From DATAGF01 sp963834875 (lineage in GTDB: Bacteria; Actinomycetota; Thermoleophilia; Miltoncostaeales; Miltoncostaeaceae): 64,000 nucleotides of DNA. Numbering within the stretch: position 1 is the stretch's first letter; every line of letters begins with the position of its first letter. Shown piece by piece: positions 24,661 through 32,421 of the stretch. The stretch covers positions 124,001 through 188,000 of the forward strand of contig CAWIDG010000024.1 of the NCBI GenBank assembly GCA_963834875.1, read 5' to 3'. The position numbers and the translations under genes were made by a program. The notes beneath the pieces are model-generated. The model was not told where the DNA came from and searched no databases. It worked only from the letters and a program-made list of their open reading frames with translations.

Positions 24661-26169
24661 GTGAGGGACCGCGCCGCTGCACGCTTCGTGGCGGTCCGGG
24701 CGCGCGTGCTCGCTCACCCACGCTGGCGCTGGATGGCGCTGATGGTCGTGGCGAGCGGGATGATGCTCTCGGTCGTCAACGTCAGCATCGTCAACATCGC
24801 CCTGCCCGAGATGGCGGACGACCTCGGGGTCAACGTGCCGTCGATCTCCTGGGTGGTCACGGGCTTCCTGGTGACCCAGGCGACGCTGCTCGCGATCGCC
24901 GGGCGGGCGGGCGACCTCTACGGCCGGCGGCGGGTCTTCGTCGCCGGGGTGCTGGTGCTGAGCGTCGCATCGGTGCTGTGCGCCGTCGCGCCCACCGTCC
25001 CCGCGCTGGTCGCCGCACGGTCCCTCCAGGCCGTGGGCGCGTGCGCGATGGCGCCGACGGCCTTCGCCTACGCGGCCGAGCTGTTCGGCCCCCGCGAGCG
25101 CGGCACGGCGCTCGGGATCATGGGCGGCGTCCTCGGGCTGGCGCCGGTGCTGTCGCTCAACGTGGCGGGCGTCCTGGTCGAGGGGTTCGGCTGGCGGAGC
25201 GTGTTCTGGCTCACGCCGGTGATGGGCGCGGTGGTGCTGGCGGGGGCGGCGCTCGTGCTCGTGGAGCTCCGCCCGCCGGACGCCGACCGCGACTTCGACG
25301 TGCCGGGCGCCGCGCTCGCGGCCGTGGCCCTCTTCTCGCTGCTCGTCGCGCTCTCGCGCGGTCAGGCGTGGGGATGGTCGTCGCCGGGGGTGACGATCTC
25401 GGCCCTGGTCGGCGCGGGCGCGCTCGCCCTCTTCCTCGCGCACGAGTCGCGCGCCGCCAACCCGATGATCGACCTGCGCCTCCTGCGCCGCCGCTCGCTG
25501 GCGACCGCCAACCTGGCGGCGATGGCGTCGTCGGCCGCCCTCTTCGGGGTGCTGATCCTGCTGCCGTTCTACCTCACCGCCGTCATCGGCTTCAGCCCCG
25601 TGGAGCTCGCGCTGGCGATCACCCCGATCGCCGCGTCCTTCGTGCTGGTCGCCCCGCTGGCGGGCCGCGCCATGATCCGGGTGGGCTCGGAGCGCCTCGC
25701 CACGGCGGGATTCCTGGTCGCCGCAGCCGGGGCGCTGTGGACGGGGCTCTCCGCGCCGGGCCAGGAGTACGCGGAGATGGTCCCCGGCATCGTCGGGCTC
25801 GGCGTGGGCCTGGCGATGTCCACCGCGGCGATCACGGCGACGGCGATCCACGACGTGCCGGCGGCGCGTCTGGGGGTCGCGTCGGCGCTGCCCAACATCA
25901 GCCGTTACACGGGTGGAGCGCTGGGCGCCGCCGTGCTCGGCGCGATCCTGAACGCCAACGTGCCCGCCGGGCTCGAGCGGGCGCTCGGCCGCGTCGGGGG
26001 CGACGGGCGCGAGCTCGTGGCCGACGGCTTCCGGACCGCGCTGCTCGCGGCGGCGGCGTTCCTCCTGCTCGCGGCGCTCGCCGCCTCCCGCATGCCGCGA
26101 ATCGACGCGCGCGAGCCGGCGGCGGCCACCCCTCCGCCGGCATCGCTCGACGCGCCCGTCCCGCGGTGA
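24661..26169 (+). CDS. MFS transporter, DHA2/EmrB type (14 TM)
   Basis: This is a proton-driven exporter of 502 residues with about 14 predicted helices. DHA2 marks are NVSIVNIALPEMADDL in helix 1, SWVVTGFLVTQATLL in helix 2, GRAGDLYGRRRVF (motif A, between helices 2 and 3), and RSLQAVGACAMAP in helix 4. The start is a GTG at 24661. An acyl chain or drug is the usual cargo of EmrB-like pumps; nothing here fixes it. Its stop overlaps the start of the LLM oxidoreductase gene (GTGA), so the two are coupled. Confidence 0.9.
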   Translation: MRDRAAARFVAVRARVLAHPRWRWMALMVVASGMMLSVVNVSIVNIALPEMADDLGVNVPSISWVVTGFLVTQATLLAIAGRAGDLYGRRRVFVAGVLVLSVASVLCAVAPTVPALVAARSLQAVGACAMAPTAFAYAAELFGPRERGTALGIMGGVLGLAPVLSLNVAGVLVEGFGWRSVFWLTPVMGAVVLAGAALVLVELRPPDADRDFDVPGAALAAVALFSLLVALSRGQAWGWSSPGVTISALVGAGALALFLAHESRAANPMIDLRLLRRRSLATANLAAMASSAALFGVLILLPFYLTAVIGFSPVELALAITPIAASFVLVAPLAGRAMIRVGSERLATAGFLVAAAGALWTGLSAPGQEYAEMVPGIVGLGVGLAMSTAAITATAIHDVPAARLGVASALPNISRYTGGALGAAVLGAILNANVPAGLERALGRVGGDGRELVADGFRTALLAAAAFLLLAALAASRMPRIDAREPAAATPPPASLDAPVPR

Positions 26170-27179
26170 GGATCGGCGTCTTCCTCGCGCCGGTGCGCGA
26201 GACGCCCGCGCACATCGCGCTGGCCGAGGAGCTCGGCTTCGCCTCGGCCTGGTGCTACGACTCGCCGCTGCTCTACCAGGACCCGTTCGTGGCGCTCGCC
26301 CGCGCCGCCGAGCGTACCCGGCGCATCGATCTCGGGGTCGGCGTGCTGGTGCCGGGGCTGCGCGCGCCCGTCGCGACGGTGGCGGCCCTCCGCGGGCTGA
26401 CCGCGCTCGCGCCCGGCCGGGTGCGCGCCGCCGTGGGGGCGGGCTTCACCGGGCGCTTCACGCTCGGGCTGCGCCCCGTTCGGCTCGCGCAGGTCGAGCG
26501 CGAGGTCGACGACCTGCGCGCCCTGCTGGCGGGCGAGGAGCGCCCGCACGTCGAGGGCGGGAGGCCGGTGCGCGACATGCCGGTGCCGGGCGCGGAGGGC
26601 TCCGGGCCGGTGCCGGTCTACGTCTCGTGCCGGGGCGAGCGCGCCCAGGCGCTCGCGCGGCGCCGGGGGGACGGGGCGATGACCGGCATCCTCTATCCGG
26701 GTGGGCTGGGGAGCCTGCGCGCCGCGATCGGCCCCGACCTCCCGCTCGTCGTCCACGCGGTCGGCGCCGTCGCTGACCAGGGGGAGCCGCTCGACTCCCC
26801 GCGCCTGCGCGCCGCCGTCGGGCCGGTCGTCGCCGTCGCGTTCCACGCCTTCGCCGAGCAGCCGTGGCGCCTGGAGGGCCTCGAGCCGGCCGTGCGCGAG
26901 CAGGCGGCCGAGTACGTGGCGGCGGTGTCCGCGGCCCTCCCGCGCGAGCGGCGCCACCAGGCCCTGCACCGGGGCCATCTGGTCGAGCTGACCCTGCCCC
27001 AGGACGAGGCCGTCGTGACGGCCGAGAACGTGGCCCGCTTCTCGCTGACCGGCACGGTCGCCGAGCTGCGCGAGCGGGCGGCGGCCCTCGCGGAGGGCGG
27101 CGTCACCGAGCTGGCCGTCCAGCCGGGCGGCGACGTGCCGGCCGAGATGCGCCGGCTGGCGGGGGCGCTGCTCGGCTAA
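26166..27179 (+). CDS. LLM-class flavin/F420-dependent oxidoreductase
   Basis: This is a luciferase-fold oxidoreductase of 337 residues. The N-terminus RIGVFLAPVRETPAHIALAEELGF, SAWCYDSPLL, and the cis-peptide region TRRIDLGVGVLVPGLRAPVATV, followed by GRVRAAVGAGFTGR, are family features of the F420-dependent branch (MER-like). LTGTVAELRERAAALAEGGVTEL is the typical C-terminal segment. Reaction and substrate are unknown. Coupling to a DHA2 exporter suggests joint handling of a hydrophobic compound, by context only. Confidence 0.82.
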   Translation: MRIGVFLAPVRETPAHIALAEELGFASAWCYDSPLLYQDPFVALARAAERTRRIDLGVGVLVPGLRAPVATVAALRGLTALAPGRVRAAVGAGFTGRFTLGLRPVRLAQVEREVDDLRALLAGEERPHVEGGRPVRDMPVPGAEGSGPVPVYVSCRGERAQALARRRGDGAMTGILYPGGLGSLRAAIGPDLPLVVHAVGAVADQGEPLDSPRLRAAVGPVVAVAFHAFAEQPWRLEGLEPAVREQAAEYVAAVSAALPRERRHQALHRGHLVELTLPQDEAVVTAENVARFSLTGTVAELRERAAALAEGGVTELAVQPGGDVPAEMRRLAGALLG

Positions 27180-27189
27180 CGTCCGCTCC

Positions 27190-28194
27190 GTGGATCGGGG
27201 TGCGCTCGCGACGCTGCTGGCCGACTGGGGCGAGCCCGCCTACCGGGCCCGCCAGGCCGCGGAGGCCCAGCGCGCCGGCGCCGGCGGCTGGGACGAGGTG
27301 ACGGCGCTGCCTCGCGGGCTGCGCGAGCGCCTCGCCGGGGCCCTGCCCTTCTGGGCCCTGATCCCGGACGCCCGCGCGGTCTCGCGCGACGGCACGGTGA
27401 AGTGGGGGCTGCGGGCCTCGGACGGGGCCGTCGTCGAGGCCGTCCTGATCGCGCACGCCGCCGGCCGGCGCACGGTCTGCGTCTCGAGTCAGGCCGGCTG
27501 TGCCCTCGGCTGCCGCTTCTGTGCGACGGGCGCCATGGGGGCGGGCCGCGACCTGACCACGGCGGAGATCGTCGACCAGGCGGTGCTGGCGGCGCGCGAG
27601 GCCGGCGCGCAGGGCGCCCGCCTGACGAATGCCGTCTTCATGGGGATGGGTGAGCCGCTGCAGAACCTGGAGGCCGTGCTCGAGGCCTGCGAGGAGATGG
27701 CCGCGCCGGAGGGGCTGGGCATGTCGCCGAGGCGCATCGCGGTCTCGACCGTCGGCTGGGTCCCCGGGATCGCGCGGCTTGCGGAGCACCCGCTGCCGGT
27801 GCGCCTGGCGGTCTCGCTGCACGCCGCCGACGACCGCACGCGCGGGGCCCTCATGCCGGTCAACGCCCGCTACCCGATCGCCAGCCTGCTGGCCGCCGTC
27901 CGCCGGTACTGCGACCGCACCGGCCGGCGCGTCTTCATCGAGTACCTGCTGCTCGACGGCGTCAACGACTCGCCCGCGGACGCCCGGCGGCTGGCCGGCC
28001 TGCTGCGGGACGGCCGCTTCCACGTGAACGTCATCGAGTACAACCCGACCGACGGCGGCTACCGCGCCAGCCCCCGCCCCCGCCGCGAGGCCTTCCTCCG
28101 CGCGCTGGCCGGAGCGGGGCTCGAGGCCTCGGTGCGCCGCTCCCGCGGCGCCGACGTCGCCGCGGCCTGCGGGCAGCTGGCCCGGGCTCGGTGA
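27190..28194 (+). CDS. rlmN: Dual-specificity rRNA/tRNA methyltransferase RlmN
   Basis: This is a radical SAM enzyme that methylates C2 of A2503 in 23S rRNA (and A37 in some tRNAs), 334 residues from GTG. The 4Fe-4S motif is QAGCALGCRFCATG (CxxxCxxC) near residue 100. The SAM-binding segment is FMGMGEPLQNL. LAVSLHAADDRTRGALMPVN is a highly conserved family stretch, as is EYLLLDGVNDS. The methyl-accepting Cys is expected in the C-terminal segment, where AAACGQL ends the protein. It stands alone, 10 bases after the LLM gene. Confidence 0.95.
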   Translation: MDRGALATLLADWGEPAYRARQAAEAQRAGAGGWDEVTALPRGLRERLAGALPFWALIPDARAVSRDGTVKWGLRASDGAVVEAVLIAHAAGRRTVCVSSQAGCALGCRFCATGAMGAGRDLTTAEIVDQAVLAAREAGAQGARLTNAVFMGMGEPLQNLEAVLEACEEMAAPEGLGMSPRRIAVSTVGWVPGIARLAEHPLPVRLAVSLHAADDRTRGALMPVNARYPIASLLAAVRRYCDRTGRRVFIEYLLLDGVNDSPADARRLAGLLRDGRFHVNVIEYNPTDGGYRASPRPRREAFLRALAGAGLEASVRRSRGADVAAACGQLARAR

Positions 28195-28197
28195 GCG

Positions 28198-28668
28198 TCA
28201 GGCGTCGCAGGTCGCGAGCGCCTGGAAATACCCCGCCTCGTCGGGCATCTCGGCCGGCGTGTCCGTGAGCGAGACCCCCCGCACCACGCCCGCCTTGTCG
28301 ATGACGAAGGTGGCGCGGCCCGAGAACCCCGGCTCCTCCAGGAACACGCCGTAGCTGCGGCTCACGGCTCCCTTGGGCTCGAAGTCGGCCAGCAGGATCG
28401 TGTCGCGCAGGCCGAGCTCCTCGGCGAAGCGCCTCTGGGCGTAGCGGCTGTCCACCGAGACGCCGATGACCTGGGCGTCGCCCTCCGCGTAGCGTTCCTC
28501 GTGCTCGCCGATCTCGGTCAGCTGCCTCGTGCAGACGCTGCTGAAGGCGAACGGGTAGAAGACGAGAACAACGTTCTTGTCGCCGCGAAAGGACGACAGC
28601 GTGACATCCCGGTTCTCGGTGTCCTTGAGGGTGAAGTCCGGGGCCTCCTGGCCCACCTCGATCGCCAT
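28198..28668 (-). CDS. Peroxiredoxin, AhpE-like
   Basis: This is a thiol peroxidase of 156 residues. The peroxidatic motif is FYPFAFSSVCTRQL, with Cys near residue 46, as in the actinobacterial AhpE group (PFAFTGVCT). A second Cys (ATCDA) lies at the extreme C-terminus and may act as a resolving residue, which AhpE itself lacks. The TFVIDKAGVVRG strand is typical. Reductant could be thioredoxin or mycothiol systems. It is convergent with rlmN (stop codons 3 bases apart). Confidence 0.9.
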   Translation of the reverse strand: MAIEVGQEAPDFTLKDTENRDVTLSSFRGDKNVVLVFYPFAFSSVCTRQLTEIGEHEERYAEGDAQVIGVSVDSRYAQRRFAEELGLRDTILLADFEPKGAVSRSYGVFLEEPGFSGRATFVIDKAGVVRGVSLTDTPAEMPDEAGYFQALATCDA

Positions 28669-28746
28669 GTCCTCCCCCTGGCGCGCGGTGCCGTGCGCCC
28701 CAGGCTACGTGTGCAGGGGCGCTTCCGGGACGCTAACGTGGGCGCC

Positions 28747-28962
28747 GTGAGCCCGACGACCGAGAAGCCGAAGTCCCGGCGTCCGGCGCGGCCGCCCGAG
28801 ACGGGCTGGGAGCTCGGCGCCAGCGGGCTCGGAAAGGCGCCGTGGGCGACCCTGGCGATCCTGCTCGCCGCCCTCGGGGTGCTGCTGCTGGCGAGCGGCT
28901 ACATCGGGTACGGGGGAATCATCCTGATCCTCGCCGCCGCGGCGGCGGTCAACCTGTTCTGA
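28747..28962 (+). CDS. Small membrane protein
   Basis: This is a peptide of 71 residues from the GTG at 28747. A basic, Pro-rich cytoplasmic N-terminus is followed by ETGWELGASGLGKAPW and two hydrophobic segments (LAILLAALGVLLLASGYIG and GGIILILAAAAAVNLF). The layout resembles small actinobacterial envelope proteins of unknown role. It diverges from the peroxiredoxin gene by 78 bases, which may hold promoters for both. Confidence 0.6.
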   Translation: MSPTTEKPKSRRPARPPETGWELGASGLGKAPWATLAILLAALGVLLLASGYIGYGGIILILAAAAAVNLF

Positions 28963-28982
28963 CGGCGGGGCCCGGCAAGCCG

Positions 28983-29153
28983 ATGCGCGACCCCGAGGCG
29001 CTGGCGGCCGCGCTGCGTGAGGCCCTGCCCGACGGGGAACCTTTCGAGGTGGGCCCCGACGAGCTCGCGGCCGCGGTGGCCGGCGCCGGGGCCGACCCGA
29101 GCGACGACGCGCTCGTGGCCGCGGCGCTGGTGGCATGGGAGGCGCTGCTCTAA
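28983..29153 (+). CDS. Small acidic protein, unknown
   Basis: The ATG at 28983 opens a frame of 56 residues (MRDPEALAAALREALPDGE..., ending VAWEALL) with an amphipathic-helix pattern and strong acidity. It lies between the small membrane protein and the ABC transporter operon on the same strand. No domain is recognised. Being short in GC-rich DNA, it may be spurious. Confidence 0.4.
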   Translation: MRDPEALAAALREALPDGEPFEVGPDELAAAVAGAGADPSDDALVAAALVAWEALL

Positions 29154-29187
29154 GGTGCCGAATCTTGATAGCGGAGAAGGGGCACAC

Positions 29188-30042
29188 ATGCGGAAGTGGT
29201 TGATCGTTCTCACGGCCATCGTGGCCGCGGTCGGGCTCACGCTCGGGCTCGCGGCCTGCGGCGACGACGATGACGGCGGCGGCGCCGCCGACACGGCGGC
29301 TCCGGCCGCCGCAGCCGATCTCGGGCTGAAGGAGCCCGGGCGGCTCCAGGTGGCCTCGGACATCCCCTACCCGCCCTTCGAGTTCACCGAGCCGGGCTCG
29401 ACCGAGGCCATTGGATTCGACGTCAACATGGTGAAGGCGATCGCCGCCACGCCGGGCATCGGCATCACGGATGTCGAGTTCATCAAGCAGCCATTCGACA
29501 CGATCATCCTCAGCGTGTCCCAGGGGCGCTTCGACATGTCGGCGTCGTCCTTCTCGATCACCGAGGAGCGGGCGAAGCAGATCGACTTCGGCGACCCGTA
29601 CTTCGTCGCGACGCAGTCGGTCCTGGTCAAGACCGGCTCCGATATCACGGGCATCGACGACCTGCAGGGCAGGAAGATCGGCGCGCAGCGCGGCACCACC
29701 GGCGCCGACCTGGCCGCGACCGTCCAGGGGGCCGAGGTCCTCCGTTTCGAGCTCATCGACGACGCCTTCAACGCGCTCGCGGCCGACCGCGTCGACGCGG
29801 TGATCAACGATTACGCCGTCTCGGCGTACGCGGCCGCCCGGCGGGACGACTTCGAGATCGTTTCGCGGAACCCGACCGTGGAGAACTACGGCCTGGTGTT
29901 CCCCAAGAGCAACCCGGCGCTGCGCGACGCCTTCAACGCAGGCCTCGCGGAGATCCGGGCGAACGGGACCTACGACGAGATCTTCCGCAAGTGGTTCGGC
30001 GAGGATCCGCCTGCCCCGGGCGAGGATCCGATCGCCGGTTGA
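29188..30042 (+). CDS. Polar amino-acid ABC transporter, substrate-binding lipoprotein
   Basis: This is an exported family 3 solute-binding protein of 284 residues. A signal peptide ends in the lipobox LGLAACGDD, then an acidic linker leads into LQVASDIPYPPFEF, GFDVNMVKAIA, DTIILSVSQGRFDMSASSFSITEER (residue ~110), and GAQRGTTGADLA. These are GlnH/HisJ features, with Asp and Arg residues that bind the amino-acid head group. A strong ribosome site (GGAGAAGGGG) precedes the ATG. Permease and ATPase follow directly. Glutamine, glutamate, histidine or arginine could be the ligand. Confidence 0.93.
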   Translation: MRKWLIVLTAIVAAVGLTLGLAACGDDDDGGGAADTAAPAAAADLGLKEPGRLQVASDIPYPPFEFTEPGSTEAIGFDVNMVKAIAATPGIGITDVEFIKQPFDTIILSVSQGRFDMSASSFSITEERAKQIDFGDPYFVATQSVLVKTGSDITGIDDLQGRKIGAQRGTTGADLAATVQGAEVLRFELIDDAFNALAADRVDAVINDYAVSAYAAARRDDFEIVSRNPTVENYGLVFPKSNPALRDAFNAGLAEIRANGTYDEIFRKWFGEDPPAPGEDPIAG

Positions 30043-30066
30043 CCGCGGCCTGAGGGGCGAGGGGGC

Positions 30067-30768
30067 GTGGACGAGGTCATCCAGCAGTACCTGGACTGGG
30101 ACTCGGCCCGCCCCTACCTCGGCGACCTGGCGTGGGGCTTCTGGGTCACCATCCAGATCGCCCTGCTCGCCGAGGTCATCGCCCTCGCCCTCGGCCTCGG
30201 GCTGGCCGTGCTGCGCCGCGCGGGATGGGTGCGCTTTCTCGCCATCGCGTACATCAACTTCTTCCGCGCCGTGCCGGCGCTGCTGGTCCTGATCATCATG
30301 TACGTGAGCTTCCCGTTCCTGCCGGTCCCGGTGCTGGATGACCTCACCGCCTTCCAGATCGGGTTCATCGGGCTCGGCCTGGTCTACGCGGCGTACGTCG
30401 CCGAGGTCTACCGGGCGGGGATCGAGTCGGTGGACCGCGGCCAGACGGAGGCGGCGCGCAGCCTCGGCATGTCCAACCGCCAGACGATGCGCCTGGTCAT
30501 CGTGCCCCAGGCGGTGCGGCGGGTGCTGCCGCCGCTGATGAACGACTTCATCGCGCTCACCAAGGACGTCGCGCTGGTGAGCGTGATCGCGGTGAGCGAC
30601 GTGGTCGGCGTGGCCCGCGACGCCCAGGCGGTGACGTTCAACTCCACGACGCTGACGGTCGCGGTGGTCTTCTACCTCGTCTTCACGCTGCCGCTGATCT
30701 GGATCCTCGACCGCATCATCGCCCGCGAGCAGCGGCGGGTGGGCCGGGGCGAGATCGTGGCGCCGTGA
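30067..30768 (+). CDS. Polar amino-acid ABC transporter permease (HisMQ/GlnP type)
   Basis: This is a permease of 233 residues starting with GTG. It has 5 predicted helices, with GFWVTIQIALLAEVIALALGLGLAVLRR as the first long hydrophobic stretch and FFRAVPALLVL, the EFFRGTP-like family motif. The EAA coupling loop is SLGMSNRQTMRLVIVPQAVRRVLPP. The stop overlaps the ATPase start by 4 bases. It forms the membrane channel for the solute-binding protein at 29188-30042. Confidence 0.93.
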   Translation: MDEVIQQYLDWDSARPYLGDLAWGFWVTIQIALLAEVIALALGLGLAVLRRAGWVRFLAIAYINFFRAVPALLVLIIMYVSFPFLPVPVLDDLTAFQIGFIGLGLVYAAYVAEVYRAGIESVDRGQTEAARSLGMSNRQTMRLVIVPQAVRRVLPPLMNDFIALTKDVALVSVIAVSDVVGVARDAQAVTFNSTTLTVAVVFYLVFTLPLIWILDRIIAREQRRVGRGEIVAP

Positions 30769-31499
30769 GCACGATACGCGCCGTCGGGCTGGTGAAGCGC
30801 TACGGCGACCACACCGTGCTGAAGGGCATCGACCTCGACGTCGCGGAGGGCGAGGTCGTCTGCGTGATCGGACCGTCGGGGTCGGGCAAGACGACGCTCC
30901 TGCGGTGCCTCAACCTGCTCGAGCGGCCGACCGAGGGGCGGGTCTTCCTCGGCGACGACGAGATCACCGCCCCGGGCGCCCCGGTTGACCAGCTGCGCAG
31001 CCGTCTGGGGATGGTGTTCCAGTCCTTCAACCTCTTCCCGCACCGGACGGTCCTGGACAACCTCACGATGGCGCCGATGACGGTGCGCGGCGTGTCCCGC
31101 GAGGCGGCGCGCGAGCACGCGCGGGCGCTGCTCGCCCGCGTGGGGCTGGCCGACAAGGCCGGCGAGCACCCGGCGCGGCTGTCCGGGGGCCAGCAGCAGC
31201 GGGTCGCGATCGCGCGGGCGCTCGCGATGGACCCCGAGGCCATGCTCTTCGACGAGGTCACCAGCGCCCTCGACCCGGAGCTCGTCACGGACGTGCTCGA
31301 CGTCATGCGAGAGCTGGCCGCGGGCGGCATGACCATGATCGTGGTGACGCACGAGATGGGCTTCGCCCGCGACGTCGGCGACCGGCTGCTCTTCATGGAC
31401 GAGGGGGCGGTCGTCGAGGAGGGGGTGCCGGCCCAGGTGCTGTCGGCGCCGCGCGAGGAGCGCACCCGCCGCTTCCTCTCGCGCATCCTCACGCAATGA
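30765..31499 (+). CDS. Polar amino-acid ABC transporter ATP-binding protein (GlnQ type)
   Basis: This is an ABC ATPase of 244 residues. Walker A is GPSGSGKTTL near residue 38, the Q-loop lies in MVFQSFNLFPHRTVLDNL, the signature is LSGGQQQRVAIARAL, and Walker B is MLFDEVTSALDPE followed by the H-loop VTHEMGFARDV. This pattern is typical of the GlnQ/HisP/ArtP subfamily for polar amino acids. It completes the binding-protein, permease and ATPase operon. A dispersed repeat begins about 12 bases past the stop. Confidence 0.95.
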   Translation: MSTIRAVGLVKRYGDHTVLKGIDLDVAEGEVVCVIGPSGSGKTTLLRCLNLLERPTEGRVFLGDDEITAPGAPVDQLRSRLGMVFQSFNLFPHRTVLDNLTMAPMTVRGVSREAAREHARALLARVGLADKAGEHPARLSGGQQQRVAIARALAMDPEAMLFDEVTSALDPELVTDVLDVMRELAAGGMTMIVVTHEMGFARDVGDRLLFMDEGAVVEEGVPAQVLSAPREERTRRFLSRILTQ

Positions 31500-31511
31500 T
31501 GCGGTTGGCCG

Positions 31512-31756
31512 GGATGCAAGGTGCGGCCGCCTCTTGCGGGCCGGCGGGACAGCGCCGAGGACCCCTGCCCGGGCCCTCGGCAGACCGGCGCACCGCCTTG
31601 CGCCGGGGCGGGCGCCGGGCAGAGCACGGCGACCGCCCACATCCCTCGCCGCAGGGTTTATTCGGCGGTCGCCCTGCCGAAGGCGGTGCCGCCGTGGCAA
31701 GACTCGGTCAGATTTTTGCGCGTCCCAGCGGGCCCGCAGAGGCCCGCTGTACGCCG
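31512..31756. repeat. Dispersed palindromic repeat, copy 3 (composite with inverted ends)
   Basis: This element of about 245 bp consists of two halves in opposite orientation. The left half matches copy 2 and the reverse complement of copy 1 (core GGCAGACCGGCGCACCGCC at about 31590). The right half matches copy 1 directly (GCCGAAGGCGGTG, then GTCCCAGCGGGCCCGCAGAGG). The outer 30 or so bases are imperfect inverted repeats of each other. The right end abuts the recognisable C-terminus of lipB. No ORF is present. The layout is that of a MITE or paired REP/BIME element. Confidence 0.75.
31628..31673. repeat. Perfect 10-base inverted repeat inside copy 3
   Basis: GGCGACCGCC at 31628-31637 pairs perfectly with GGCGGTCGCC at 31664-31673, with a 26-base loop that includes the locally AT-rich AGGGTTTATTC. 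It marks the symmetry centre of the composite repeat and could form a strong hairpin in RNA from either strand. Confidence 0.7.
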
Positions 31757-32379
31757 GTACCAGGTCCTCCAGCGCGGCCGGCTCCAGCCGCAGCCCGAGC
31801 CGCTCGCCCAGCGCGTCCGCCAGCGCCCCGTCCACGCGCTCCCGGCCGGGATCGCCTCCCTCGGCGGCGATCGAGGTCGCCTCGACGTCCGGCGCGCCGC
31901 ACGCGGTCATGAGGCGGAACGGCTCCAGGTCGGGGTCGCGGTTGAGGGCGATGCCGTGGGCCGTGATGCCGCCGCTCACGCGGATCCCGACGCTGCCGAG
32001 CTTGCGCCCGCCGGCGTAGAGGCCCATCGCGTCGTCGCGCGGCCGCGCGCCCGGGCAGCGCGGCCGCGTCGGCCATCGCGCCCACCAGCGTCTCGACGAA
32101 GGCGCGCACCCGGCCGCCGGGGCGCAGGTCGCAGATCGCATACCCGACGGTCTGGCCCGGCCCGTGCCAGGTCATCTGCCCGCCCCGGTCCGCCGCGACG
32201 AACTCTGCGCCGGCGGCAGCGAGGGCCTCGTCCGACAGGAACAGGTCCTCGCGCCGGCCGTGGCGGCCGGTGGTGTACACGGACGGGTGCTCGAGCAGCC
32301 AGACGACGTCGGGGATCGCGCCTGTGGCGCGGGCGCGCGCCAGCCCCCGCTGCGCGTCCGCAGCCTGCCGGTAGCCCAT
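31757..32379 (-). CDS. lipB: Lipoyl(octanoyl) transferase LipB, frameshifted, stop codon not found
   Basis: LipB moves octanoate from acyl carrier protein to lipoyl domains. The first part (ATG at 32379) has WLLEHPSVYTTGRHG and GGQMTWHGPGQTVGY. A one-base slip near 32055 changes frame, after which RKLGSVGIRVSGGITAHGIALN (catalytic Lys) and LMTACGAPDVEATSI (catalytic Cys in TACG) continue. All catalytic elements survive. The reading then runs from LEDLVPA straight into the dispersed repeat without a stop, so the true C-terminus is either lost or hidden by another error. The neighbouring pdhABC genes encode its lipoylated target. Confidence 0.85.
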
Positions 32380-32421
32380 GCGAGTCCGTGCGGAGGAGCA
32401 GGCCTGGACGCGCCACCGGCC

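Noticed and set aside
31512..31756. Small protein encoded by the repeat (shared GAPVC-type peptides in several copies)
   Set aside because: The peptide similarity comes from the DNA repeat; there is no consistent start, frame or ribosome site.
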